Assembly (NCBI RefSeq): GCF_000006565.2
Contig: NC_031476.1
Coordinates: 5,455,900 to 5,519,899, forward strand
Direction: 5' to 3'
From: Toxoplasma gondii ME49
Lineage: Eukaryota > Apicomplexa > Conoidasida > Eucoccidiorida > Sarcocystidae
Length of the DNA stretch: 64,000 bases
A program made the translations under genes and the position numbers. Under the pieces are notes generated by a model. That model saw nothing but the letters and a program-made list of their open reading frames with translations. It was not told where the DNA came from and did not search any database. This document shows, piece by piece, positions 12,336 through 23,202 of this stretch; position 1 is the stretch's first letter; each line of letters starts with the position of its first letter.

Positions 12336-14477
12336 GCATATATATATAGATTTATATGTATATATTTATAATATACATGGATATATGTCTAGGAAGGTTG
12401 GTTCCTGCCGCAGTCTCTTTGTTTTTCATCCACGTATGGTGTGTGTGTTTTGCTACGCCGCTCTTTTCATTCGGATTTAGGCTTGCGAGGAAACAGTGAC
12501 GCTCGTCGAGATGCTGGTACGTCTTCTCCGTTCTGCAGAAGGCGTGGAAGTTAAGGTGACGTTTTTCCAGGAAGTCGCGTCTGTGCTTCATCGTGCATTG
12601 GATGTTACTTTATCCACCGAGAGCTTCCAGAGTTCGCTGCCAAGTTCCCTTGCCTCTTAGTTTGTGTTTTCTCTGTCGCTGCCTCTTTTCCTCACTGTGA
12701 CGGAGCTGCTCAGAGCACATGAGACTCCTCCTTTCAATATGCCTGCTTCTTCCCCTTGGTCTCTCGTTCGCCTTTCTGCTTCCTGTGTGTCTCCCGTCTC
12801 GCTCTGTCGTTTCGTCTCGCCACTCCTGCCTTCGTCTCTCTTCGCTTCTTACCTTTCGGCTGCTTTGTTCTTTCTGTTTCCTTCTCCCTCAGGAACTGCT
12901 GCACCAGCGCTGTGTGTCTTATCGCCGCGAAGGCCTCCTTCCTTCTCCATCAGTCTCCACCGAGACGGATCGCGCTCAAGGAACGCCGAGAGGACGCGAA
13001 GAGGAACTGCGGTGGCGCATCGAGGAAGACTGTCTCAGATGTCCCTCATTCCTTCCTTCTGTCTGTCGAGAGACGCCGCTGACGATGAAGAAAATTCGTG
13101 CAGAGCTGGGGCTCTCGCTCACGCCTTTGGTGAGGCAAACGTTCGCTTCCAAGCTGCACAACTTCTCAATAACGCAGTCTTTAGGTCTGCCTTCGAGTCT
13201 CTCCCGAGGGCTGCTCGAGGTTTAGAAGTGACATGCAGAAGAGAGTTTGAACTTTTAGGCTTGAACAGGTTCGCGGATCTAGGGAAGAGTCCTCATTCCT
13301 CAAGAATCAGACGTTTAGTTTGGAAGCTTTCATGTTCAAGAACTCTGTTGCACCTCCTGAGCTCCACCTTGCATGTGTATCTAGTATTGATTTCGTCCTT
13401 ATCTCTACGAGTTCAGTGATGAACGCTTTCGGTCAGAGAGGTGCATGCACAGGGCATGCACGGCTCATAGGGATTTGACGAGCAAGCAGTCTCTCCAGAT
13501 CTTTCCAAGGTCTGTTCCTGTCTCGCCATGCATCGCTACCTCATCAGACACCTGGCCATTCCTTGGTGTCGCATTGTTCTGCGTTGTCGAGACAAATAAA
13601 AGCCAGAGGTTGACAGTCTGTGGTTAGACGATCGAACTTTTCGGGTGTGCAGTCACTCGTCTGTAAGTCGGCTTGTGTCTCTCTCCCGTTTTATTTCTTC
13701 CGCCCTGCAAAATGTCTCCCTTCTTCAGGTGGAAGCAGTCGACACCACGTGCAGGTGGATGGCGGCCGCGACTCGCGCTTTTCCCAGTGAGATTGCTCTT
13801 TCGGACTCTGTGTGCTCTCTGCTTTTCTCTCTTTCCGTGAAAAGTCACTTACCACTGCTCGACTGAAAACCATGTACTGCAGGAGGACGCGTTGACCAGA
13901 AACGTGCCAAAACGCGTTATTTCGAGTCGGCTCTCGAAACATTCAACTTTCAAGGTGCAAAACGATTCCCTTTTACCGCAAAGAATGTTCGTTTTTGCAC
14001 CTGGTTCACACAGGAGCCTACCGCGGTCACAGGGAAAAATGCACGTTTCCTCGAGGTCACATTCTCTCTCGCCTCCTTCGTGATTTCGTTGGATCACTGG
14101 CGACAGAAACATAACAAGGATAACAAGGGCGTCTACATAGGTCATCCCAGCTTGTCGACCGTCTTTCGTTTCCGCGTTGCATCTTTCTCGCTGGACGCGC
14201 TGTCGGTCCTGTTCTCTCTTTCCTCGTAGTCTCTTCTTCCTTTTTTTGAGCTCCTTCTCGAGTCCTGCAACTGTTCTGTCTATCTTCCTGCACAGAAGAA
14301 GCTGCTGATGCCGCCAGAAAATTGCCTACTGACGCCCGGCAAACCGTGAGAGCTCTCCACCAGGATCTTCGACCTTTTCTCCCTTCGTCTGCCTCGTCGT
14401 CTTCCTCTTCTTCTTCCTCGTCTTCGTCTTCGTCATCTTCTTCGAGTAGTTCGGAGGAATCCAGCGACGAGGAGTGA
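6030..14477 (+). CDS. Extended SDR / NAD-dependent epimerase-dehydratase family protein
   Basis: Fifteen exons join in phase to 488 aa: 6030-6135, 6701-6769, 6925-7013, 7475-7540, 8433-8518, 8781-8877, 9376-9463, 10372-10411, 11032-11068, 11565-11807, 12481-12516, 12571-12603, 12893-13129, 13729-13786, 14296-14477. The Rossmann motif GGTAFIGR is at residues 25-32; strand 2 ends in FINRG. YISTDSVYE lies near 125-133, with catalytic Ser/Thr 127/128. The catalytic YGHNK has Tyr169 and Lys173. Also visible are the LRLADVIGPFD strand, the family signature FVEDVAAAV and the C-terminal MKKIRAELGL segment. The family interconverts nucleotide sugars or related substrates; the substrate here is unknown. 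FINRG instead of an acidic residue resembles CSP41-like atypical members and may mean NADP use. The C-terminus is a poly-Ser tail ending SSEESSDEE. Start 6030 has better context than the in-frame ATG at 6021. The 12571-12603 exon uses a weak GTTACT donor and is the least certain. Confidence 0.85.
7270..7345. repeat. TA/GTATATA microsatellite
   Basis: A short alternating TA block in intron 3 (7014-7474) of the epimerase gene. Confidence 0.8.
7811..8098. repeat. 14-bp minisatellite, about 20 copies
   Basis: Tandem units of ATACATACATGGAT lie in intron 4 (7541-8432) of the epimerase gene. Early copies have GCAT in place of GGAT and later copies are nearly uniform. The unit length is not a multiple of three and contains no stop in several frames, so both strands show long spurious ORFs rich in Tyr, Ile, His and Met. 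Confidence 0.95.
9728..9925. repeat. TCTA/TCTG tetranucleotide array (pyrimidine on plus)
   Basis: Degenerate CTATCTGTCTATATCTACC units in intron 7 (9464-10371) of the epimerase gene. It is the reverse complement, in composition, of the GATA array at 10674-10905 in the next intron. Confidence 0.9.
10139..10252. repeat. TTTTCGCTC/TTTTTGCTT tandem array
   Basis: About ten copies of a 10-12 nt pyrimidine-rich unit (TTTTTCGCTC and variants) lie in intron 7, 120-230 nt upstream of the 40-nt exon 8. In the sense orientation it is an extended polypyrimidine stretch. The repeat gives false Phe/Ala ORFs. Confidence 0.9.
10674..10905. repeat. GATA/GACA tetranucleotide array (purine on plus)
   Basis: AGATAGATAGACAGATAG-type units in intron 8 (10412-11031) of the epimerase gene. 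They are complementary to the TCTA/TCTG array of intron 7, with exon 8 (10372-10411) between them. Confidence 0.9.
12025..12125. repeat. CATATACATACATATA repeat
   Basis: Degenerate TATACATA units ending in a (TA)n run, in intron 10 (11808-12480) of the epimerase gene. A run of C residues at about 11901-11913 lies in the same intron. Confidence 0.85.
12296..12378. repeat. TA microsatellite
   Basis: Second TA block of intron 10 (11808-12480) of the epimerase gene, separated from the CATATACATA block by about 170 bp. Confidence 0.85.
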
Positions 14478-16274
14478 GACACACATTCACAGAAAGCACA
14501 TTTTTTCTGTCAGGCGCTTCTGTCTTGTCTCCCCCGTCTGCGGCTCTCTTCTTTTGTCTCTTCCTTTCCGTCGTTTTCGTTTGTATTTCTCTTTCTTCCC
14601 GACTCAGCCTTCTCTAGACGGCGTTTCTCAGGCTGTCTCTCTGTTCTTCTCTTTTTGTTGCCAAGACTCCTTTCTTTTTCGGCCATGTCTTTCGTTTTCT
14701 GGGATTCGCTGTGCACTCGGAGCCATCTTGACACAGTAGAACTTTGATTTGATGCCGGCATTCAAGTTTTAAAAGTGAGGAGTTCACCTCGTTGTTCCCG
14801 CCTATGGAGCCATCTTGGTCAGTCTTTCTTAATTCAAGACGACTCAGCTGGGACTTGGAAAAGACGCTACGCGCATTCGTCAGGAGCTGCGATGTGTCTT
14901 CGAACCTTTAAAGAGCAGTCGCCTCTGATGAACGAGACCCGACTGGATGCAAACTCTAGACACTGTTGTCTGTCGCCTGACGCGCGAGTTGAAACGTCGA
15001 ATGATCTCTGCCCCAGACATCTCTGAAAACGAAGTGCCAGCACCAGTTGGTTTCTTCTGCTTGTGTACGCCAAGGGAAGAACAGGCGTCTTGGAGAGAGT
15101 AACGAGAGAGCGGTGATGAGACAAGAGAAACATAGATGCAGAGTTGCGAGAGGGAGAGGGGCAAAGACTTGTGAGAGCGAGCGTTATGCAGCTACCATCA
15201 GAGAGAGCAGAGAGGCTAGGAACTCCTGCGACCGGTGAAAGGGACAGAAGGCACAGTCCTAACTAGAGACGTAACGAGTGCGTTAAGGATGTAGAGGGAA
15301 GGCACTGCACAGTTTGTGTCGCAGGTTGTCTAGGTTGGCCAGGATTTCCCTATTTTTTCACTGTCACATTACAGGCGCTGTTGGCCTGTTCCTGCGTCGG
15401 ATTATACACTCGACCTCTATTCCAGTGGTAGTAGCGGTCTCGACTGCTGATGAAAAGCAGACGCTCTCTTCGTTCCACTCCCGAGTAACGCGGAAAGGCC
15501 TGTCTTCCCGTCGCGTGTGAGGCCACTGTCGGACGCAAGTGCAGGCGAAGGCTGCAGGCCGCGACCGCTTCCGAAGTGCAGAAACGCGCGGTCGGGTGGA
15601 GAGCTACCGAAGAACGGAGAAAAAAGAGGGGCTGTGACAGAACCTGTTTCGCTTCCGGCAAGGGATGCGATGAAAAAACAGTGTCCTCTCGAGAGGCACA
15701 AAGCAAGAGACTTCCCTTTTGCTGTATAGAATACAGTCCGCTGTAGCCAAGCGCATTTCAGTCGCGCTTCTTCTTCGCTCTACGCAAGGGACATTCGAGA
15801 CAGCTGAAACACTTTGAGGCTCTTTCCGCTTTCTCGAATCCGTTCTCAGGGCCTTCTGGACCTCCCCAGTTACTTCCCCACACCCTACCACCCAGCCAAA
15901 AGCTAAACTGGATTTCGTCTCCGGAGTCCACAGCTAAGTCTTTTCGAACTTCAGTCTCCGAAGTCCCCACTCATGCTAATGCTGGTATCTGTAAACCTCC
16001 ATCACACGAGTATACATGCATGCAGAGGTGAGGAGGTACCCAGTTGTGCATATACAAAAATAAATATTTATACATGGATGTTTGTATAGTGTACATATGT
16101 TTTCCCGCAGCCGAATGTGCGCGCGCAAACACACACACACACAGAGGTACATGTGACTCCGTAAGTGTACGTAAATAATAGTTGCAAATGAGCGTCCCCG
16201 TTTGTTCTCTACTCGAGAGTCGCCTTCTTTCTTCAGTTTCGAGTCTGGAGTCTTTGCTTCAAGATTCTTAAGCC
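14478..16274. other. Convergent spacer, 3' ends of two genes
   Basis: Lies between the stop of the plus-strand epimerase gene and the stop of the minus-strand C2 gene, so it should hold both 3' UTRs. No exon-like frame with good junctions was found. It contains a short (CA)n run at about 16128-16143 and a TGCATGC at 16017-16023. Confidence 0.6.
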
Positions 16275-19200
16275 TCAGGAGTCAAGGGGGACATCTGTGT
16301 TCGAATCGAGAGGTGCCGCAGGGATGTGCATGGCCGGGAGGGGGCTAGCGCCAGCCATCACCCACTCGCGATACGCGGAAACTTCTGCATGCCATTCCTT
16401 GACAGCGATCTTGGCGTACACTTGAAGGTGACGCGGGAGCTCCACGAGGCCTTCTGCCCAGAGCCGCAAGTCGATATCCTCGAGATTCCCTCCCGCTGAC
16501 GACAAATCGACTCCTGAGCAGTTCACATTTGGGCTTGCCGCGCGACCAGAGGCTCCTGCGGGCGCTCCTCTGTCTCCAGTTCTGTCTACGCTGCTCTTTC
16601 GAGGTTGAGTCGGCTTCCCTGGGCTGCCGGCAGGCTCGGAGGGCAAGGCTGCGGCCTCATCGGAGTCTCCAGTTGCCGGCGCATTGGGCTCCAAGTCGTC
16701 AGGTCCGCCAGATGGCGCCGCCAGGGAAGCGGTGTCGCCTTCAGAGCCGGCTGCTGGGCCAGTCGGCTCGGCGGTGTCGGCGGGTGCCGGCGCGTCAGGC
16801 GTCCAGCCGGGTGTGGGATTGTAGCGGAACTTTCGGCGTCCTGCAGTGGGTTGGAGCGAGGGGAGCGTCGGATTTTGGCCCTGGCGCTGAAGTTCGAGAA
16901 CATGTGCGATCAGTTTGGTGGCGAAACCGGGCAGGACCAGAGGGGCGTTGAGGCGCTTCAAGAAGCTCGCTAAAACCATGTACCCTTGGAAGACGATTCG
17001 TTCTTCGGGACTGAGGCGAATCGACGCAACCAGCTCCGCCTGCAGCTTCAAGACGTTCGGATCACCCTCCTGGGGGCCTGCAGGCCCAGGGGGGTCGTCC
17101 GCTCTCTCGCTGGGCTTCGCCGCCGCGACGGACTCGCGGGACTTCTCGTCCTCCCGTTTGGGTGGCGCGGACAGGGTCTGAAGCAGGGCGTTGACGGCTG
17201 CGGCGTTCGCGGCCGTCGCAGTGTTTGTTCGAGTGACGATCTTCCGAGCGCCCTCGCAGAGCCGGTAGAGCAAAAACCACATGTAGGACTTGCGGACGAG
17301 CCAAGACCAGTTGAGAAAGAGGTGGAGGAAGTAGTTGTGCAGCATGAGGTCGACGACGATCGAGCGCAGGTGCTCACGGTGGAACAGCGGGAGGTTTTTG
17401 TAGACGAACCACACAGCCTTCGCCGCGTTCACGCAGATGTCGCACGCGACGACGATGTCCAAGCCCTTTTTCAGAAAGTTGAAGTCGAAGCTCGTGGGGA
17501 GTTCCTGCCCGCGGATCTTGAGAACTTCCATCCAGTAGTCGACGTAGTTCAGCGCCGCAAAGACCGCCGGCGAGTTGTACACGGACGTCTTGAGGAAAAG
17601 CACCTTGCTGAAGACCGACAGCAGCTTCTCGTTCGCCAACATCGCCCCGCTGCTGTTCAGCAGCGAGTCGGGGTACTTGGTCACTGGCCTCAGCTTCATC
17701 TCCAGCAGCAAAGCCTTGAGGAGAATTGCGTACCCAGGCAGCTGCTGCCATGTGAGCGCCTCAGGCGTCGGCGAAGACTGAAACACATGGCGGCACCACT
17801 GCTCGAGAAAGCAGAAGAAGAGCGCGCCCCGCTGCGCAAACTGGCCCTTCCACTCCAGCGGCAAGTCCCCGACCGTCTTGTCTCGGAGCCGAGACAGTGC
17901 ATCTGCCAGCGCCGTTTCCCCAAAGTACGACTTGACGTACGCGTGGAAGGCGCTCCAGTCCAGGGAGATCCGCAACTCGCAGTGCCTGTTCCACTTCTCC
18001 ATCTTCTTCAAACTCTGGGCGTCGAGCAAGTACTCGGTTCCTCGCCACTCCTCGATGTCCATCTCCCGTTCCTCAGCCGTCAGGAGACAGTCCAGGAGTT
18101 CCTCCCGGAAGCCCGGCAGGCGAAAGTACGCAATCGACAGGAAAACGGAGATGTACTTCTTCTGGCCTTCAAAGATCGCGTCCGTGCAGAAGTTGTTCAA
18201 CGCGTAAAACAGCATCCGGTGCAGCAGCAGGAAGTACTGTCGGCAAATCTTCATGTGTTTGTGGTGCACCACCACCAAGTCCTTCTTCTCTGCAGGCAGG
18301 GATCGCGCGAGAGCCGCAAGCGTCCGCAGCCGATCCGAAGCCGTCACCCCACGCTCGAGAGCTCGAACTCCGCTTCCAGACTTCCCGGTCAGTTCCGGCT
18401 TCTCGCCTTCGCCTGCCCCCGCCGCGAACACCAACGTTGACTGCGTCTCCGAAGACTCCGGCTCCAAGTCCTCGCGGCGCTCCTCGCCCGCTGGCTCGCT
18501 GGACGGGTCGCCTGTCCCCGCTTGGGGCTTCAGACCGAGCTCCGCGAGCGCGGCTCGCAGTGAGGCCCCCGCGCTCGACAGCAGGACGGTCGAGACGCGC
18601 TGCTGGTGCTCCTCCGACCGCGGACTCTGTCCCGTCGTCGGCGAGCCGCTTCTCCGCGGCGCAGCTTCGAGCAGAGGCGTTTCCTCGCTCTCCGCCTCCG
18701 CTGTCGCGCCCTGCTTCTTCTCGCTGCGCTCCATGCCCTCGGCTCCTGCCTTCGGCGACCCCGCCGTGGTCAGAAAGTGCCGAAAGAGGTCACCGTCCTC
18801 GTCTTCTTCTTCGTCTTCTTCTTCCTCGTCGAGGTCTGCGTACTTGACAGAATTCGGCACACAGTACTCCTCAGCTGCGTGCAACTCGCTAAGTGTGCTG
18901 AAGACCGGCTCCTCGCCAGGCCGCTTCTCCTCACCCTCCAAGTCCGTCTCGCCCTCGCGGTCGCTTCGGTCCTCTCCCGTCCGTTCCTCGGCCTTCTCCT
19001 CTTTTCCTCCTCCCTGGCGCACAGGCTCCGTTCTCTCTTCTTCCTTGGAGGGTACCGCGGGGTCGCGGCTCGGCTCGGCCTCTGCGCGGGGTCGAGTCGA
19101 GTCCTCGCGGGAGTCCAGCAGGTGATCGCTTTTGCCCGCGAGCGCCAAGTCGCTGCGGATCGAGCCGCGGGTCTCGCCTCTTCTCTTCCGAAGCCTCACG

Positions 19201-22200
19201 GCCTTGATGAGTCCGAAGTTCCGGCCCTCGTCGTGCTTCCCCGAGCCGAGGCCGAGCGCCTTGCCGTCCGCGCCAACCGCGTCGTCGTCCTCCCCACAAG
19301 AGGAGACGGAGCCGAAGGAGGCCCGGGTGAAGAGCTTCGAAGACCTGCGTACGAATCGATACAGAATGTACACTTCCGCGAGGTCGAGGCGGTTTCCAGG
19401 GAGCAGCGACGAGCAGATCCCCTGCGGCGGCAGCACTGTCCCGATGTCCAGTTCGCCTCGCCGCAAGATATGGTGGAGAATCGAACAGTACAGACCGCGG
19501 TGCTGCCATAGCACGTAGTCCATGTACTCGAGAACGTGGTTTGCGAGACTTAAAAGGACGCGCTGCGCGGTCAGCAGGGCTTGCACAGAGCGGTAGATGA
19601 ACGAGCGCCGAGTCTCCGCCTCCGACGAACTCAGGAGAAGCAGCAGCTGCTCGCAGACCGACTGGAACTCCGTGGATACTTGCTCCTGCACAGGCCAAAG
19701 GAGAGAGAGCGCGTGTGGGGTGAGAGAACAAGGGGGAGATGCGTCAACTCAGGAAGAGAACGGACCGGAGGACGAAGACCGAAAAACGAAGGAAAAGAAA
19801 CCGAAGGAAAAGAAACCGAAGGAAAAGAAACCGAAGGAGAAGAAACCGAAGGAGAAGGGCGCGAAGACGCGAGGACAGAAGAAAGGCCTGACGTCACCTA
19901 GAGCACACAGAGAAAAAGAAGGAAAAGAGACGGCACCGCCGCAGCGGTGATAAAAGAGACTCCTGGCATGTGCGAGGTAGCGTCAGAAGTAGAAAACGAA
20001 ACATCACCAGGAATTAAGCAGACTACCACCGAATACAACGGCGTTCAAGTGCATAGACCTTCGAAGCAACGGCCAGACTTTGGCGACTCCGCACCGGGGC
20101 CTGGTCTCTGAAGAGCGAGGCCTCTGAAGTTTTGTAGATCTCACTCGCTTTGCGTCTGAAAGGAAGACCATTTGAGGAGTGGGCGTGCTGCCCGGTTGAG
20201 CGAGGTCCGGAGCCTGGGGCTTCTGACGGTGGGCACCTACGACGGCGAGGAGTCCGCCGACGCCCATGTTGAGGAGGATTTCTTGAGGGCTGTGTTGGGC
20301 CTTCGAAAACAGAAGGTCGAGGAGCGTTTTGTGGAGTTCGGCGATCTTTTGGATCTCGGGTGGGACGCTCTTGGCGCGCTGGTAGTGGAACTTGGTCCGT
20401 TGTTCCGCGCCGAGGATCGGGGGCGAGATGCGCATGAAGCCGCGCTCAGTGTGGACCCCGGCGTACATCTGTCGCATCATTGGGTTGTTCTGGAACACGA
20501 TGATGCCTTCAATGTCTCCAATGCATCGGCCGTCCAGCCAGAGCTTCTCGCGGAAGAACGAGTCGAAGAAATGCTTCTCCAGCTGGTCCACGACGTCTGC
20601 GTCGTAGATCTTGAAGAAGGGCAGCCAAGACTCACCCATGAACTTGGGTTCGTCGTGCGGGAAACACCGCGAGTAGAGGGCGATGTGCAGGTGGTTGTGG
20701 CGCAGCTGGTCAATCGTCGTCACCAGCTGGATCGTTGGGAAGTCGTCGTAGAGCACCTCCTTGACGAGCCGGCCCTTCCGCGCCAGCGCCGCGAGCTTCT
20801 GATACGTCCCTAGTTGATCCACGCGGTCCATGCAGTGGGAACGCGACGCGCAAGAAACCAGCGAAGGCTGCGTCGCCTGAGACACCGACGACGCTGCACT
20901 CACGCTCTCGATCTCCGAAGAAGGCCGCCGAGATACCCCGGCCTCGTCGCCCAACTCCTCCCCCGCGGCGGCCTCGCCCTCACTCGCGCGCTTCACCGCG
21001 CCCACAGGGACCCCTGCACTCGATGCAGAACTCGGCTGGCGTCCAAAGCTCGGCGTCGAAATCACCGCCGACGTGCACCGCCCAGTCAACAGCGAGTGGT
21101 CGACTGTGTTCCAGTACGGTCGGTCGACTTTGTCTGTCCACGTGCTAAAGTACTCGGCCGGATTCTTCACACCTGTCGGGCGGAAACAGAGCTGCCAGTG
21201 CGCCATCAGCGGGCCAGGTTCCTCGTCATGCGGCGCGGTCGAGTCCTCTCGCCGCAAACAGTCCTCGTCTTCCTCCGCGAGGCCGCCATCCCGCAGCCAG
21301 CCGAGGGTCTTGACAGGGTCCCCGAACTGGGCGTCTGGCTTCTCTGAGGCTCGTGGGGTCTGCGCAGCCCGCAGTCTCAGGACTTCCTGCTGCTGCCAGA
21401 GCTCCTTGTTCATCAGTGGGCTCTTGCCTTCAGCCACACCTGCCCGCGCCAGGCCTTCGCTTTCGTCAGGCTCCTGCTGCGAGTCTCGGGACCGCGTGAG
21501 GCCCTCGGCGTCGTGCGTGGAGCTCAGCGGATCTGCGACGCGCGGAGGCCCAAAGGGCGCGACCCGCGGCTCCTCGCCCTCCGCGTCTTCTTCGTCGGAG
21601 ACAGCCTCCTCGATGATGGCCTGCCCGGCCGTCGGTTCGTGGAGGTTCACCAAAATTTCGATCGGATTGATGATCAGGGGACAGATCTGCGCCATCCTCA
21701 CGTCGATCATCACCCGCCCACAGTCGGTCTTGCCCTTCTCCGGATGCGAAAGCAACAAGTCGTGGTGCACAGGCCCCGTCGCGACGGTCAGCAAGTCCAC
21801 GGAGGCGCTCCCGAGCAGGACGCGCCGAGACTGCGCCTGCGGGGAAGACATCCCGTGGGTCGGGAAGCCTTCCTCTTCGTACACACTCAGCTCGAGGCTC
21901 TGTTCATGCAGCCGCGAAAGCTGCGGAATGCTCCAGGTGAAATGGTACTTGGAAGCCCACTTTGGATTCGCAACGCACGCAACCGCCTCCGTGGTTTCGT
22001 AGAAAGCCAAGTCCGCCCAGTTCACGCTGCAGAAGAGCCGCGAGCCGAGATGCTGGGAAGACCTGGACGAGAGTGAGACGTTCCGACATTTGATCCCGAA
22101 GATTTCCACGTAAAAGGTGAACGTTTTAGACAACTCCTCCACCTCCTTCATCTCCAGAAAGTGAGGCGGCTGCTGGAAACTCTCCGTGCGCGCCACCACG

Positions 22201-22652
22201 ACGTCGCTCGCATTCGCAGGCTTCTCGCCGCCTGGGCTCGCTGGCCCGATCCCCTCTGCGGTGGGTCCAGTTGATCCCGAGGGGCCCAAGGCCTTGAGCA
22301 AGTGCAGTCCGGGAGAGACCTCGCGGGCGGCAAGCAGCGACAGTCGTGTGGTTGGGCCGCTCGCCTCCGGAGAACCGCCGAACTGGCCCGCAGGCCTCGA
22401 CGTGAGAGTCTTGAGGAAGCGGCTGACCGACGACCTTCGCGGTGCAGGCGCAGGCCCCGAGGCCGGCGAGGCCTTGCCGGTCTCCAGAGACTCTGTCGAG
22501 CCAGCATTGAAGGCTGTCCTCTGGCCAGAGGAGGAGACGCTGGGTCTCTCCGCCTCGCTCACGACCGAGTCCGGCGCGACCCAGACGGTATCCCCCCTCC
22601 CAGAAGAGGAGCGGGCGTGGACTGACAGTTCCTTGCTGCATTGCTTGCCCAT
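16275..22652 (-). CDS. Large acylated C2-domain protein with helical C-terminus
   Basis: Two exons, 22652-20145 and 19685-16275, join in phase 0 (donor CGA|GTGAGA, acceptor TGTGCAG|GAG) to give 1972 aa. The chosen start gives MGKQCSK: Gly2 is a predicted N-myristoylation site and Cys5 a palmitoylation site. Residues about 178-335 look like a C2 domain (TFYVEIFGIKCRNVSL strand through ICPLIINPIEILVNL). A second conserved block covers about 600-830 (LPFFKIYDADVVDQLEKHFF, LWLDGRCIGDIEGIIVFQN). The downstream exon begins with helical sequence, then an acidic/Ser-rich insert (about 1015-1300), then a long helical region (for example HHKHMKICRQYFLLLHRMLF and NYFLHLFLNWSWLVRKSYMW). The helical part vaguely recalls fungal DUF1765 proteins; I hold that weakly. 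Likely a membrane-peripheral protein; function unknown. Confidence 0.75.
19797..19862. repeat. 15-bp CCGAAGGAAAAGAAA tandem repeat
   Basis: About four to five copies of the 15-bp purine-rich unit, with late copies changed to GGAGAAGAAA. They lie inside the intron (19686-20144) of the minus-strand C2 gene. Confidence 0.85.
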
Positions 22653-23195
22653 TGGACAGCAGAGAGAAAGGAAGAAGGACAGAGAGAAAAGAAGAAGAAG
22701 AAGGGCAGAGAAAGGAGAGCAGGGGCGCGGAGAGAAGCAGGGAGAAGGCAGAGAAGTCGGTAAGACTGGTCTCCGACGCGAAGCCAGAATCCTAGTCCGT
22801 CTCGACAGACACAGGGTCGCCGGGCGACGCAGCGGACCCACCAGCGCGCGTCATCTGACTCCAAAAGAAATTGCGAGGAAGAATCGGAAGACAGGGTGGT
22901 CGAAGTGTCAATCTTAAAGACGAAAACCAAGGCAGACAAGACGAAGCTGGACACAAACGAGATAAAGGCCAAAGACGCAATGGTCGAAAGACAGCGAAAC
23001 TGGAGAACGACGAAGAGCGACGACAGACAAGAGGGGCGAGAAGTCGAAACCGGACAAAAGAGACAAATGCCCCGGAGACCTAGACAAGGAGAAGGACAAA
23101 AGGGAGACCGACAGACGACACCAAGGGAGAAGGAGTTTAGTCTCCACAGAATGAGACAAATGAGAAGCTGTTTAAAGAAGCATTTTCACCTGCTG

Positions 23196-23202
23196 TGCAT
23201 GC
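23196..23202. promoter_or_regulatory. TGCATGC motif upstream of the C2 gene
   Basis: TGCATGC followed by G matches the coccidian TGCATGCR promoter element. It lies about 545 bp upstream of the inferred start codon of the minus-strand C2 protein. Motif-based inference only. Confidence 0.3.

Noticed and set aside
16986..18440. 484-codon ORF on plus, and other plus-strand ORFs over 16.5-19.5 kb
   Set aside because: Antisense shadows of the C2 gene's long second exon; no start or domain character, and the sense frame reads as protein.
22653..22841. 63-residue hydrophobic leader before MGKQC in the C2 gene, resembling a signal anchor
   Set aside because: The Leu/Phe/Ser run comes from a CT-rich tract typical of coccidian 5' UTRs, and the MGKQC start explains the N-terminus better.
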